NCBI GenBank assembly: GCA_030949405.1 | Contig: JAUZSN010000002.1 | Coordinates: 2,714,553 to 2,778,552, forward strand | Source of the DNA: Methylococcales bacterium | GTDB taxonomy: Bacteria; Pseudomonadota; Gammaproteobacteria; Methylococcales; Methylomonadaceae | Direction of reading: 5' to 3' | DNA: 64,000 nucleotides | Shown here: positions 8,179-16,327 of the stretch, one piece after another | Layout: each line of letters opens with the position of its first letter | How positions within the stretch are numbered: position 1 is the first letter of the stretch | Program-made: the position numbers and the translations under genes | Notes under the pieces: generated by a model | Told to the model about the DNA's origin: nothing | What the model saw: the letters and a program-made list of their open reading frames with translations, nothing else | Databases searched by the model: none

Positions 8179-9147
8179 TTTGACAATAAAGCTTCTCGCA
8201 TCCATTATTTCAATATATTTAGCACCACAATTACCAATGCCAATAGATTTATTTTTCAACATTTCTTTTATAGCTGTTTTCATGTTATCAAAATCTGATG
8301 CTATTACAGAATAGCCGTTGATTTTTTCTGTTTTATAACAAAGAAATAGAGTTTCACTTTCCCCATCACGATCTGGGAACTTGATAATAATTTTTTTCTC
8401 AGGTGTTTTGTAAATGCCCTGATATGTAACGCCACCTCTAGGGCCAACATAAAAATCAATTAAATATGAGTTTTCAGGGAGTTCTTCCCAACCTTCGTAG
8501 GCTTCTACATTTACACCATATTTAGATTCATTTTTTTGCGCATTATCTAAAATGTTTTGGGCTTCATCACTCAAATTATTTTCAGTATATAGGACAAAAA
8601 ATATTCTTCTGTCTTTAATTCTTTCTGGATTAGAAGAAAGCACGCTCAACAATGATTGGTCACTTTGTATTTTTGATCTTGAATTTCTCCTGACAGCCCA
8701 TAGCTTGCTATATTTTTCAATATCTCTTTCCGTAATTATTTTTGAATTCTCCCAATGCCTTAACCACCATTGTCTTATCTTATTCTGTCCATCCTTGGTC
8801 TCTTCTTTGTAGCCTGCCTCTATCCAGCCTGTAATTTCATCTCCTTCTAAACCCAAGCCATTAGCTGATAAATTAGCAGAACCAATAATAGTGCTATTAT
8901 CTCCAATATATACCTTGGCATGTAATTTTTCAGATGTTTTTATTTCTACATCGTTTTCAAAAAGAGCTTTAATTGTATGAGGATTAGTTGCACCAGATTC
9001 AAGATTACAAATCATTCTAACTTTACAATTTTTTGGAATAAGCTCTAAAGCTTTTTCACCAACAAAGGCTACTGCACAGTCAACATGTTCAGACTCAGAA
9101 AATAATTCAGAAATTGACGTTCTAATATCGACTTCATTTAGAAACAT
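8173..9147 (-). CDS. PLD-family (HKD) nuclease, cassette gene
   Basis: This 324-residue protein carries a single phospholipase D-type HxK-x4-D motif, HAKVYIGDNSTIIGSANLS, near residues 75-95. Such proteins, including some restriction enzymes, dimerise to build one active site and need no metal. The N-terminal half is the PLD nuclease fold; the C-terminal half (from about 170) has no motif I recognise. The start is ATG at 9147, preceded by AAGGAG nine bases upstream, within 30 bases of the cassette boundary. The stop lies inside the attC at 8081-8178. No partner methyltransferase is in the cassette, so a stand-alone defence or DNA-processing role is inferred from the fold and neighbourhood. 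Confidence 0.83.
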   Translation of the reverse strand: MFLNEVDIRTSISELFSESEHVDCAVAFVGEKALELIPKNCKVRMICNLESGATNPHTIKALFENDVEIKTSEKLHAKVYIGDNSTIIGSANLSANGLGLEGDEITGWIEAGYKEETKDGQNKIRQWWLRHWENSKIITERDIEKYSKLWAVRRNSRSKIQSDQSLLSVLSSNPERIKDRRIFFVLYTENNLSDEAQNILDNAQKNESKYGVNVEAYEGWEELPENSYLIDFYVGPRGGVTYQGIYKTPEKKIIIKFPDRDGESETLFLCYKTEKINGYSVIASDFDNMKTAIKEMLKNKSIGIGNCGAKYIEIMDARSFIVKS

Positions 9148-9166
9148 GGGTGATACTCCTTATGAA

Positions 9167-9231
9167 AGCTAATGCGTCTGTGAGCGGCGAAAGAGTTTGC
9201 GAGTTTCGTCCGTTCGACAGACTTGTTATCA
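9167..9231 (-). other. attC: degenerate attC-like site
   Basis: A 65-bp hairpin with GTCTGT/ACAGAC inner arms and outer boxes AGCTAAT (9167-9173) and GTTATCA (9225-9231). The left box has T where the core AAC should end, so recombination there is probably weakened. AAAGCTAA just before the break matches the end of the PLD-nuclease cassette in complement, so this is that cassette's boundary. The right flank GTTATCAGGTCG is the exact complement of 9311-9322, delimiting a gene-less cassette of about 90 bases plus site. Confidence 0.6.
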
Positions 9232-9291
9232 GGTCGCCGCTTAGGTGCTTGATGGCAAGTTTGGCGTACGGTATCCGCTCACAGACGCATT
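9171..9291. repeat. nested 17-bp inverted repeat around the degenerate attC
   Basis: AATGCGTCTGTGAGCGG at 9171-9187 returns as its exact reverse complement at 9275-9291. The outer repeat therefore encloses the 65-bp hairpin and could form a competing, longer hairpin. Both ends show AAT/ATT in place of the AAC/GTT core, suggesting a rearranged or duplicated attC. Confidence 0.65.
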
Positions 9292-9310
9292 ATCAGGTCG
9301 TTGTCTCGCT

Positions 9311-9455
9311 CGACCTGATAACAATTTATTAATAGGCAAGTTTGCCCGAATAAACCGATATAGCAGGATAAATAAGCATATTTGCCCTTCTTTTACCTTT
9401 TCAGGTAAATTTGCCTTTATAATATGCGTGTCACTGGATGTTCAGGCAACTTTGC
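9311..9455. repeat. attI: probable attI region with repeated GGCAA-TTTGCC motifs
   Basis: The first cassette core GTTATCA (minus strand, 9322-9316) marks where attI should end. To its right short palindrome-like units recur: AGGCAAGTTTGCCC (9333), GCATATTTGCCC (9378), CAGGTAAATTTGCC (9402) and CAGGCAACTTTGCC (9441). Integrase-binding direct repeats are a known part of attI sites, so these may play that role. TATAAT at 9418-9423 on the plus strand could serve the intI remnant. The attI assignment rests on position between cassettes and intI, not on a recognised attI sequence. Confidence 0.45.
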
Positions 9456-9512
9456 CTTATGATTGGACTTGAAATTCATTTTAAACCTTAGCCTAAAAAT
9501 GTCAACTAAAAT

Positions 9513-9662
9513 ATGAAAATACTAGATGAAGTCAGGAATATTATTCGTGTTAAACATTATTCCCGTCATACAGAATCCTGTTATTGTGATTGGATAAAAC
9601 ACTTTATTCTATTCCAAAAAATGCAAACCCATAGCACTGAAGTGAAAGTCAATTTAATTTAA
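9513..9662 (+). pseudogene. intI: integron integrase intI, N-terminal remnant
   Basis: The 49-codon frame from ATG at 9513 to TAA at 9660-9662 starts MKILDEVRNIIRVKHYS and continues RHTESCYCDWIKHFILF. This matches the N-terminal SAM-like domain of integron integrases (compare the LDQVR..IR..HYS.RTEQAYV.WI..FI.FH pattern). Homology ends soon after, and no catalytic domain with the Arg-His-Arg-Tyr residues occurs downstream. It is divergent from the leftward cassettes with the attI region between, the standard integron layout. The array has therefore lost its local integrase. The 244 bases that follow (9663-9906) show no gene I can support. Confidence 0.8.
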
Positions 9663-9906
9663 TTTAACACTGACTCCAATTATCATATCGTAACTTTCAA
9701 TATCAAATACTTAGGCGTATAGTTTCTTTGTAAGTTGAGCGAGTTTTTTAGATTCAACTAATAAAAATATAAATGACTACCATTTCATAGGCAAACACTC
9801 CAACCCATAAAACCATATAAATTTAACCCTTAATAACCTTATGCCTTACTAAATTTTTATTGACTGAATAAAATCAAGAGGCCAATCTGCGTAATATAAG
9901 TTAATT

Positions 9907-10389
9907 ATGAACATTAAAATAATCGTACTTCTTTTAGGTTTATTAATCGCGAATGTCCACTCTATCGCACATTCAGAAGAAACTCATTTTAAAAAATTTC
10001 AGCAAGGCAGTTATCAGCAACTTTTAAACCACTATAAAAATAAACCCTTTGTCTTGATTATTTGGTCGATTACTTGCTCACCCTGTTTAAAAGAAATGGC
10101 TTTTATTTCAACACTTCATCAACAACAGCCTAAATTAAATTTAATCCTACTGACCGTAGATGACCTAAGTGCTAATGCTGAAATTAATCACATTTTAACG
10201 AAATATAATTTAATCGACTTAGAAAACTGGGGATTTTTTGAAGGCCATGCCGCTAAATTACGCTTTGAAATTGATCCTAACTGGTATGGCGAACTCCCTA
10301 GAACCTATTTTTTTGATAAACATCATCAACGCACGGCCATTAGCGGCCTTATTAGTGAGGAAAAATATAAACAGCTATTAGCTCTTTAA
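9907..10389 (+). CDS. Exported thioredoxin-like (TlpA/ResA-type) protein
   Basis: A 160-residue redoxin with an N-terminal signal segment (IKIIVLLLGLLIANVHS), so it should act in the periplasm. The active site is WSITCSPC, a CxxC motif near residues 57-60 at the start of a thioredoxin-fold helix. A hydrophobic strand (LILLTVDDL) and a conserved-type Pro in ELPRTYFFD near residue 135 follow, as in TlpA-like proteins. Such proteins reduce disulfides, often during cytochrome c or periplasmic enzyme maturation. Neighbours do not reveal a substrate. It stands alone on the plus strand, facing the cyclophilin gene. Confidence 0.8.
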   Translation: MNIKIIVLLLGLLIANVHSIAHSEETHFKKFQQGSYQQLLNHYKNKPFVLIIWSITCSPCLKEMAFISTLHQQQPKLNLILLTVDDLSANAEINHILTKYNLIDLENWGFFEGHAAKLRFEIDPNWYGELPRTYFFDKHHQRTAISGLISEEKYKQLLAL

Positions 10390-10423
10390 ATACTATGTTC
10401 ACGCTAAATGAACGCTATAACCA

Positions 10424-11335
10424 TTACTCTGTAAGACTAATTTCTGTTTGTACAATATTAGAACGTAATGAATGCAGTAAATCACCCACGCCTTTATCGG
10501 CTTCATTAAAAAGTGCAAACAAGGTATAGTTTCCAGAAATTCCTTCTGGAATAGTAAAATTTAAAAGTATATGAGCGGTATTATCCACAGTAACTGCCCG
10601 CTTAAAAACCGTCGGTGTGAAGGTAAATGAAACCCCATCATCCGTTAAATAGAGAAATTTCCCATTAGGTAATAAGATAGCGGCCCATAAATCTAAAGCC
10701 ACCTCACGGGTAATTCCTGACTCTTGAACAGAGACATTAATTATTTCACCCACGGCGTAACTTGTTTTTAACGCGGTAAAGGCTAGCTGCCCTTCTCTAC
10801 GACGAACGGTATTAATAACGACGGATTCAAGCGGAATATCCTGCGTATTAGTCGCGGATGCACTGATACTATCAATGGCTTCCATTCCTGCAACAACCTC
10901 ACCAAAAACAGCATAACCCGAATTAGTTTCGGTATAATCTAAAAAACTATTATCCACATTATTAATAAAAAATTGAGCCGTTGCTGAATTAGGATCATTC
11001 GTTCGTGCCATTGCAATCGTCCCCCGTTTATTCAATAAACCATTATTTGATTCCAGAACAATAGGGGCAAGCGTTTGCTTCATAACCAAATCCGTACCAA
11101 ACCCGCCGCCTTGAACCATAAAATTACTAATAACACGATGAAACAAGGTGTTATCGTAAAAATTTGAATCAACATAGCTTAAAAAATTAGCAACCGATAT
11201 CGGGGCCGCTTCAGGGTTTAAATTCACCGTAAATGTCCCACGGTTAGTTTCAACATCAACAAAAGGATTTGCGATAACGAACGTTGGTGCAACAACCAGT
11301 AAACAAAAAGAGAGGATGAGAGAACGTTTATTCAT
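10424..11335 (-). CDS. Exported cyclophilin-type peptidyl-prolyl isomerase with C-terminal extra domain
   Basis: A 303-residue protein with a signal peptide (SLILSFCLLVVAPTFVIA). Residues about 25-185 form a cyclophilin domain, with ETNRGTFTVNL, FHRVISNFMVQGGG, GTIAMARTNDPNSATAQFFIN and GYAVFGEV, the conserved isomerase core. Single-domain bacterial cyclophilins have about 165-190 residues, so the remaining 115 form an additional beta-rich region of unknown role. It probably catalyses proline isomerisation during folding in the periplasm. It lies 34 bases from the convergent redoxin gene, and downstream of pfp on the same strand but separated from it by a terminator. Confidence 0.85.
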   Translation of the reverse strand: MNKRSLILSFCLLVVAPTFVIANPFVDVETNRGTFTVNLNPEAAPISVANFLSYVDSNFYDNTLFHRVISNFMVQGGGFGTDLVMKQTLAPIVLESNNGLLNKRGTIAMARTNDPNSATAQFFINNVDNSFLDYTETNSGYAVFGEVVAGMEAIDSISASATNTQDIPLESVVINTVRRREGQLAFTALKTSYAVGEIINVSVQESGITREVALDLWAAILLPNGKFLYLTDDGVSFTFTPTVFKRAVTVDNTAHILLNFTIPEGISGNYTLFALFNEADKGVGDLLHSLRSNIVQTEISLTE

Positions 11336-11369
11336 GAAATAAACCTTAATTTTCAGCGTGTCATAGTAA

Positions 11370-11400
11370 AATCTTCGAGGCGAAAAATTCCCCGAAGATT
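11370..11400 (-). terminator. Rho-independent terminator after pfp
   Basis: On the minus strand AATCTTCGGGG (11400-11390) pairs with CCTCGAAGATT (11380-11370), 11 bp with one G-T wobble and a 9-base loop, followed by TTTTA. It sits 28 bases after the phosphofructokinase stop and should end that transcript. Confidence 0.7.
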
Positions 11401-11428
11401 CATTTTTTTAATAATCTAAAAATAAAAA

Positions 11429-12658
11429 CTAATGGGTAACGTTAACCAACGTCCCTTTTGTTTGCCCAATGTCGGCTAATGTTTGTGTAAACCAATCACA
11501 TTCAATATCAAACGGTTTACCGCCTTTAATCCGTGGAAACTCAATGGCGCGTAAAACATCATTTTGGTCATCATCATGTCCAATAACCCCTGATTCACGA
11601 CGTAACGCACATTCAACCGCTAAATCCGCACAGGATTTAATTAATCGCATATCTTCGGTATTGGCCGCCGCAGCACGGGCAAAATAACCTGATTTTTGAA
11701 TTAAGGTTTTTTCGGCACCAATCATTTCTGCAAATTGCTCACCCAACCACTTTCCAGGATTGACCGCATCTAATTTAATATGACCAAACGCATCACGGGG
11801 AACTTCCTGTCCTTGCGCTTCCATTTCAGCAACAATAGCCTCCACGCCCGCGCCTTCTGAAACAAAAATATTCACACAATCTACCTGATCCATCACTGTG
11901 CGTAAGCGTTTTGCTTCGGCCGCAAGATCCAGTGCCATTTCAGGAATAAAAACGGCATGAACTTCAAACGCGTCACGCGTTAATCCTAATTCAGGTAACC
12001 AGTCCGTTTTATCTAATAATTTACGGTATTCTTGTGCCGTTGCCGCCGTTAGCCAACCGCAATTACGCCCCATAACTTCATGAATGATTAACATTCGTGG
12101 GTTAGAATTATTTTCATCAACCACATTTTGAAAATATTTCGCCCCTTGCTCGGCGGCTGTCCACGCGCCTAATGATTGTTTAATGGGAAACACATCATTA
12201 TCAACCGTTTTAGGTAACCCGATAACGGTTAAACCATAATCATTTTTTGCCAAATAAGCCGCTAAATCAGCCGCTGCGGTATTGGTATCATCGCCCCCAA
12301 TGGTGTGTAAAACGTCTACGCCATCTTTGATAAGCTGTTCAGCCGCCACTTTTTGTGGGTCTTGACCTTCTTTAACCAAACCGCGTTTGATGCAATCTTT
12401 AATATTCGTTAATTTAACGCGGCTGTTACCAATACTAGAACCGCCTATTTTTTGTAATCGTCCTGCATTGGCCCGAATTTCAGGCGTGACCGAATAATAA
12501 TCGCCTAATAATAGACCCTTATAGCCACTGCGATAGCAAATTATCTCAATACTGGGATCAATCTCACTATAACGCTCAATTAAGCTTCCAACGGCAGAGT
12601 TAAGGCAAGGGGCGAGTCCACCTGCGGTTAAAAGTGCTACTTTTTTAGGTTTATTCAT
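11429..12658 (-). CDS. pfp: Pyrophosphate-dependent 6-phosphofructokinase
   Basis: This 409-residue phosphofructokinase interconverts fructose 6-phosphate and fructose 1,6-bisphosphate. It has LLTAGGLAPCLNSAVGS near the N-terminus for phosphate-donor binding, the catalytic segment PKTVDND, and GGDDTNTAAADLA. The GGDD and PKTxDND forms are those of PPi-using enzymes; ATP users normally have GGDGS and PGTIDND. The cofactor call is therefore inference from motif. The reaction is reversible, which suits organisms running the enzyme in both glycolytic and gluconeogenic direction. The start is ATG at 12658. It is a single-gene unit ended by the hairpin at 11370-11400. Confidence 0.92.
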   Translation of the reverse strand: MNKPKKVALLTAGGLAPCLNSAVGSLIERYSEIDPSIEIICYRSGYKGLLLGDYYSVTPEIRANAGRLQKIGGSSIGNSRVKLTNIKDCIKRGLVKEGQDPQKVAAEQLIKDGVDVLHTIGGDDTNTAAADLAAYLAKNDYGLTVIGLPKTVDNDVFPIKQSLGAWTAAEQGAKYFQNVVDENNSNPRMLIIHEVMGRNCGWLTAATAQEYRKLLDKTDWLPELGLTRDAFEVHAVFIPEMALDLAAEAKRLRTVMDQVDCVNIFVSEGAGVEAIVAEMEAQGQEVPRDAFGHIKLDAVNPGKWLGEQFAEMIGAEKTLIQKSGYFARAAAANTEDMRLIKSCADLAVECALRRESGVIGHDDDQNDVLRAIEFPRIKGGKPFDIECDWFTQTLADIGQTKGTLVNVTH

Positions 12659-13024
12659 AATATTTATAGATAGTCATGTTAAAAATGAGAATATTGACAG
12701 AATAGTGTTTATTTTTACTCGGTCAATACCAGCAAAAATTTAAACCCTCAATAACGAAACTTGAGTTATTTTGATTAGCATAAAAGGGGAGTTATTATTT
12801 TTAATTCCCTCATAACGTAAGGTATTTGAACGTCAATTTAATCAAGTTTTCACTCATTAATCACGTGATAGTAAGGTTAAATTTTATCAAATTTTAACAC
12901 ATTCTCTTTAAGACTTCCGTTTCCGAATTTTTAGAGCTAAGTCTCAATTAAAGTAAAAAATACGAATATCGTCTATAATACGTGAAGTATTTAGCCTAAA
13001 TTTTTGATTACTTGAGAGTATTTT
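12659..13024. promoter_or_regulatory. Divergent intergenic region of pfp and ftsK
   Basis: No gene is seen in these 366 bases, which separate two outward-reading genes and must hold both promoters. TATAAT at 12974-12979, 46 bases before the ftsK start, is a plausible -10 element for ftsK; no good -35 hexamer sits 17 bases upstream. The rest is AT-rich with no clear hairpin. Confidence 0.4.
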
Positions 13025-15265
13025 ATGACAGGAGATAGACCTAAGATCCTACAAATTTCATTATCAATCCTATTTTTTGTTTTTGCATTCGTATCCTCTG
13101 TTATTTTATTTAGCTATGATAAAAATGACAGTGCGTGGACATCAAGTGATGGCTCACTCGAAATTAATAATATTTTAGGCACTATGGGCGCGTGGGTTGC
13201 TGATATTACCTTAAGTCTCTTTGGTTTTATGGCCTTTTTATTTCCTTTTATGCTTGCATGGCATAGCTATTTATTATTTCAACGCAAACAACCTAAAGGC
13301 CCGCTAAATACATTATTGTCAGCGCTAGGATTAGCAATTACAGTACTCGCTGGGACCGCTATTTTTTACCTCTATATTCCAAGTTTATCGATTGAATTAC
13401 CTCACGGACGAGGAGGCATTTTAGGTGAAATGGCAGGCGATAGTATGTTATTTCTTTTCAGTGATGGCTACGCTCCTCGTTTAATACTGGGTATTTTTAT
13501 TTTAGGGATGACCATTTTTAGCGGCCCCTCTTGGTTTTCAATTATGGATTGGGTTGGGAAACACACCTGTCAAGTAGCGATCAAATTACATCACGCTATT
13601 ACTGATCGTTCAGAAACGGATAATTCTGACGAGGCTTTTTCCAGTCTTTATGAGGAACCATCGTTGGATGCTAATAAACCCAATGACTTCCCCCTTAAAA
13701 AATCAAAACCTAACAATAACACTAACAAATCCGCTAAAATTTCCAAAAAACCAACCCCTGTTTATCATGCGGCTTTGCCAGATGCGTCTTTACTGGTTAA
13801 ACATAAGAAAAAAATTAAAGGTTATTCAAAAACAGAATTAGAAACCATTGCTGATTTAGTCGAAACTGTATTAGATGAGTTTAATATCTCTGTAAAGGTC
13901 GTCGATAAATTTCCAGGGCCTGTTATTACACGCTTTGAATTACTCTTAGCCCCTGGAATAAAGGTAAGTAAGGTCAGTGGGTTAACCAAGGATATAGCAC
14001 GAGGGTTATCCGTTCAAAGTGTGCGTATCGTGGATGTTATTCCAGGAAAGCCCGTTATTGGACTCGAAATCCCGAATAAAGAACGCGAAATAGTGTCATT
14101 TAATGAATTAGTTAATTCAAAAGAATTTTCTGATGCAAAATCCCCGCTTACGTTAATTTTAGGTAAAGATATTGCATCAAAACCCGTCATGGCTGATTTA
14201 GGAAAAATGCCCCACTTATTAGTCGCAGGAACAACAGGCTCAGGAAAGTCAGTGGCCATTAATACCATGATTTTAAGCTTATTATTTAAATCCAGCCCGA
14301 AAAAAATACGGCTCATTATGATTGACCCCAAGATGCTGGAGTTATCTGTTTATGAAGGAATTCCCCATTTATTAACGCCTGTTGTTACCGACATGAAAGA
14401 AGCCAGTAATGCGCTACGTTGGGCGGTTGCTGAAATGGAACGCCGCTATAAATTAATGTCTAAACTCGGCGTTAGAAATTTACAAGGCTTTAATCATCAA
14501 ATAGAACGCGCTATTGAGCAAGGTCATCCCATTCTTGATCCTTTATTTCAACCTGACCCACTGATCGAAGGAAAGCAACATAAACCGTCACTTGAAGCCT
14601 TACCTCATATTGTCATTGTTATTGATGAATTAGCTGACATGATGATGATTGTGGGTAAAAAAGTTGAGGAACTGATTGCTCGTTTAGCTCAAAAAGCACG
14701 TGCCGCTGGGATTCATTTAATTTTAGCCACACAACGCCCCTCTGTCGATGTCCTAACAGGTTTAATTAAGGCGAATGTTCCAACACGAATATCATTTCAA
14801 GTGTCATCACGTATAGATTCACGAACTATTTTAGATCAAAGTGGAGCCGAAGGTTTATTAGGCAATGGTGATATGCTTTATTTGCCCCCAGGAACAAGTA
14901 TTCCCATACGCGCGCATGGAGCCTTTGTCGATGATGATGAAGTACACAGCGTGGTTGAGTTTTTAAAAACCACCGCACCCACCAATTATTTGACTACTAT
15001 TTTAGACGAATCGAAAGAACCCATTCCAGGGTTAGATAAAATGAATATAACGGCATCAGACTCTGAAATCGATGTTTTATACGATCAGGCGGTTGCTTTT
15101 GTTATTGAGAGTCGAAAAGCCTCTATTTCTAGCGTTCAAAGACGATTAAAAGTCGGTTATAACCGCGCAGCAAGAATGATTGATGAAATGGAAGAGGCGG
15201 GTGTGATTAGTGGGCCTGAGCATAATGGTTCTCGTACCGTTCTCTCGCCCGCGTTAGATGAATAA
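13025..15265 (+). CDS. ftsK: DNA translocase FtsK
   Basis: A 746-residue cell-division DNA pump. The N-terminal 170 residues contain four or so membrane helices that anchor it at the septum. A short linker rich in Lys, Asn and Pro follows (about 195-250), much shorter than in E. coli FtsK. The motor then has Walker [10 protein letters not shown] near residue 402 and Walker [14 protein letters not shown] near 530. The last 70 residues are the gamma winged-helix domain ([22 protein letters not shown]), which reads KOPS sequences to orient translocation toward dif. ATG at 13025 is the first in-frame start that keeps the membrane segment. galU follows after 34 bases. Confidence 0.96.
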   Translation: MTGDRPKILQISLSILFFVFAFVSSVILFSYDKNDSAWTSSDGSLEINNILGTMGAWVADITLSLFGFMAFLFPFMLAWHSYLLFQRKQPKGPLNTLLSALGLAITVLAGTAIFYLYIPSLSIELPHGRGGILGEMAGDSMLFLFSDGYAPRLILGIFILGMTIFSGPSWFSIMDWVGKHTCQVAIKLHHAITDRSETDNSDEAFSSLYEEPSLDANKPNDFPLKKSKPNNNTNKSAKISKKPTPVYHAALPDASLLVKHKKKIKGYSKTELETIADLVETVLDEFNISVKVVDKFPGPVITRFELLLAPGIKVSKVSGLTKDIARGLSVQSVRIVDVIPGKPVIGLEIPNKEREIVSFNELVNSKEFSDAKSPLTLILGKDIASKPVMADLGKMPHLLVAGTTGSGKSVAINTMILSLLFKSSPKKIRLIMIDPKMLELSVYEGIPHLLTPVVTDMKEASNALRWAVAEMERRYKLMSKLGVRNLQGFNHQIERAIEQGHPILDPLFQPDPLIEGKQHKPSLEALPHIVIVIDELADMMMIVGKKVEELIARLAQKARAAGIHLILATQRPSVDVLTGLIKANVPTRISFQVSSRIDSRTILDQSGAEGLLGNGDMLYLPPGTSIPIRAHGAFVDDDEVHSVVEFLKTTAPTNYLTTILDESKEPIPGLDKMNITASDSEIDVLYDQAVAFVIESRKASISSVQRRLKVGYNRAARMIDEMEEAGVISGPEHNGSRTVLSPALDE

Positions 15266-15299
15266 AACAAAAAATAGATATTATAAACAAGGAATTTAA

Positions 15300-16178
15300 A
15301 TGCAACAAAAAATAACAAAGGCTGTTTTTCCAGTCGCAGGATTGGGAACACGATTTTTACCAGCGACTAAAGCTAACCCAAAAGAAATGCTATCTATCGT
15401 TGATAAGCCCTTAATTCAATATGCTGTCGAAGAAGCCATTGACGCAGGTATTGAAACGCTTATTTTTATTACAGGTCGGAATAAACATTGTATTCAAGAT
15501 CATTTTGATAAAACCTATGAATTGGAAGCAGAATTAGAAAAAAAAGGGAAGTTTGAACTGGTTAATCAATTAAAAAACATCCTTCCCTCTCATGTTTCTT
15601 GTGTTTTTATTCGTCAAAATCAAGCGTTAGGGTTAGGTCATGCGGTGAATTGTGCAAAACCTATTATTGGTGATGAACCTTTTGTGGTGTTATTAGCCGA
15701 TGACTTAGTAAGAAAGAATGGCGAAAAAGGCTGTACGCGCCAATTAATTGAATTATTTGATGAACAGAACGCCAGTATTTTGGCCGTAGAATCCGTTGCC
15801 AAAGAAGAAACGGATAAATACGGTATTGTTTCCATCCAGCCACAAAATGAAAGGGTGGGGAATTTAGTTTCCATTATTGAAAAGCCAAATCCTGAAGAAG
15901 CCCCCTCTAATCTTGCCGTTATTGGTCGCTATATTCTGACTCCAGCAATCTTTAAACACCTTGATTCTTTGGGAAAAGGACGAGGGGGCGAAATTCAACT
16001 AACGGATGCCATTGCAAAATTATTACAAGAAGAATCTATATTAAGCTATAAATTTGAAGGAAGACGCTACGATTGTGGCTCTAAATTAGGCTATTTAATT
16101 GCTAATGTTGAACACGCTTTATTACACCCTGAAATTAAAACAGAGTTCTTAGCTTATTTAAAAAATATTGACTTATAA
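15300..16178 (+). CDS. galU: UTP-glucose-1-phosphate uridylyltransferase
   Basis: A 292-residue nucleotidyltransferase making UDP-glucose from UTP and glucose 1-phosphate for cell-envelope sugars and related polymers. The nucleotide-binding signature FPVAGLGTRFLPATKANPKEML occupies residues 10-31. VVLLADDL near 130 carries the metal-binding Asp pair, and EKPNPEEAPSNLAVIGRY and GRRYDCGSKLGY are typical of GalU. Length matches the family (about 290-300). AAGGAAT precedes the ATG. It follows ftsK by 34 bases on the same strand and may share its transcript. Confidence 0.95.
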   Translation: MQQKITKAVFPVAGLGTRFLPATKANPKEMLSIVDKPLIQYAVEEAIDAGIETLIFITGRNKHCIQDHFDKTYELEAELEKKGKFELVNQLKNILPSHVSCVFIRQNQALGLGHAVNCAKPIIGDEPFVVLLADDLVRKNGEKGCTRQLIELFDEQNASILAVESVAKEETDKYGIVSIQPQNERVGNLVSIIEKPNPEEAPSNLAVIGRYILTPAIFKHLDSLGKGRGGEIQLTDAIAKLLQEESILSYKFEGRRYDCGSKLGYLIANVEHALLHPEIKTEFLAYLKNIDL

Positions 16179-16327
16179 CTAATTGATAAATAGTAAGTTT
16201 AAAAAACCATATTCTCGTAAATTATTGATAAAAAACAACTTTTTTTATTAAAAATGAATCTGCAAAGCAATGCAGCTTACTGTAAAATCCCTGCCTTGTT
16301 TAAATATACTTGTCAGGAATCGCATTA

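Noticed and set aside
8552-8812. Plus-strand frame across the PLD gene
   Set aside because: It is antisense to a well-supported gene and shows no motif or start signal.
9331-9455. Possible CRISPR array from repeated GGCAA/TTTGCC motifs
   Set aside because: Units are only about 14 bases, irregularly spaced and imperfect, with no cas genes nearby.
9150-9472. Two plus-strand frames of 60-75 codons in the attC/attI region
   Set aside because: They read through attC-like hairpins and repeats and have no ribosome-binding site.
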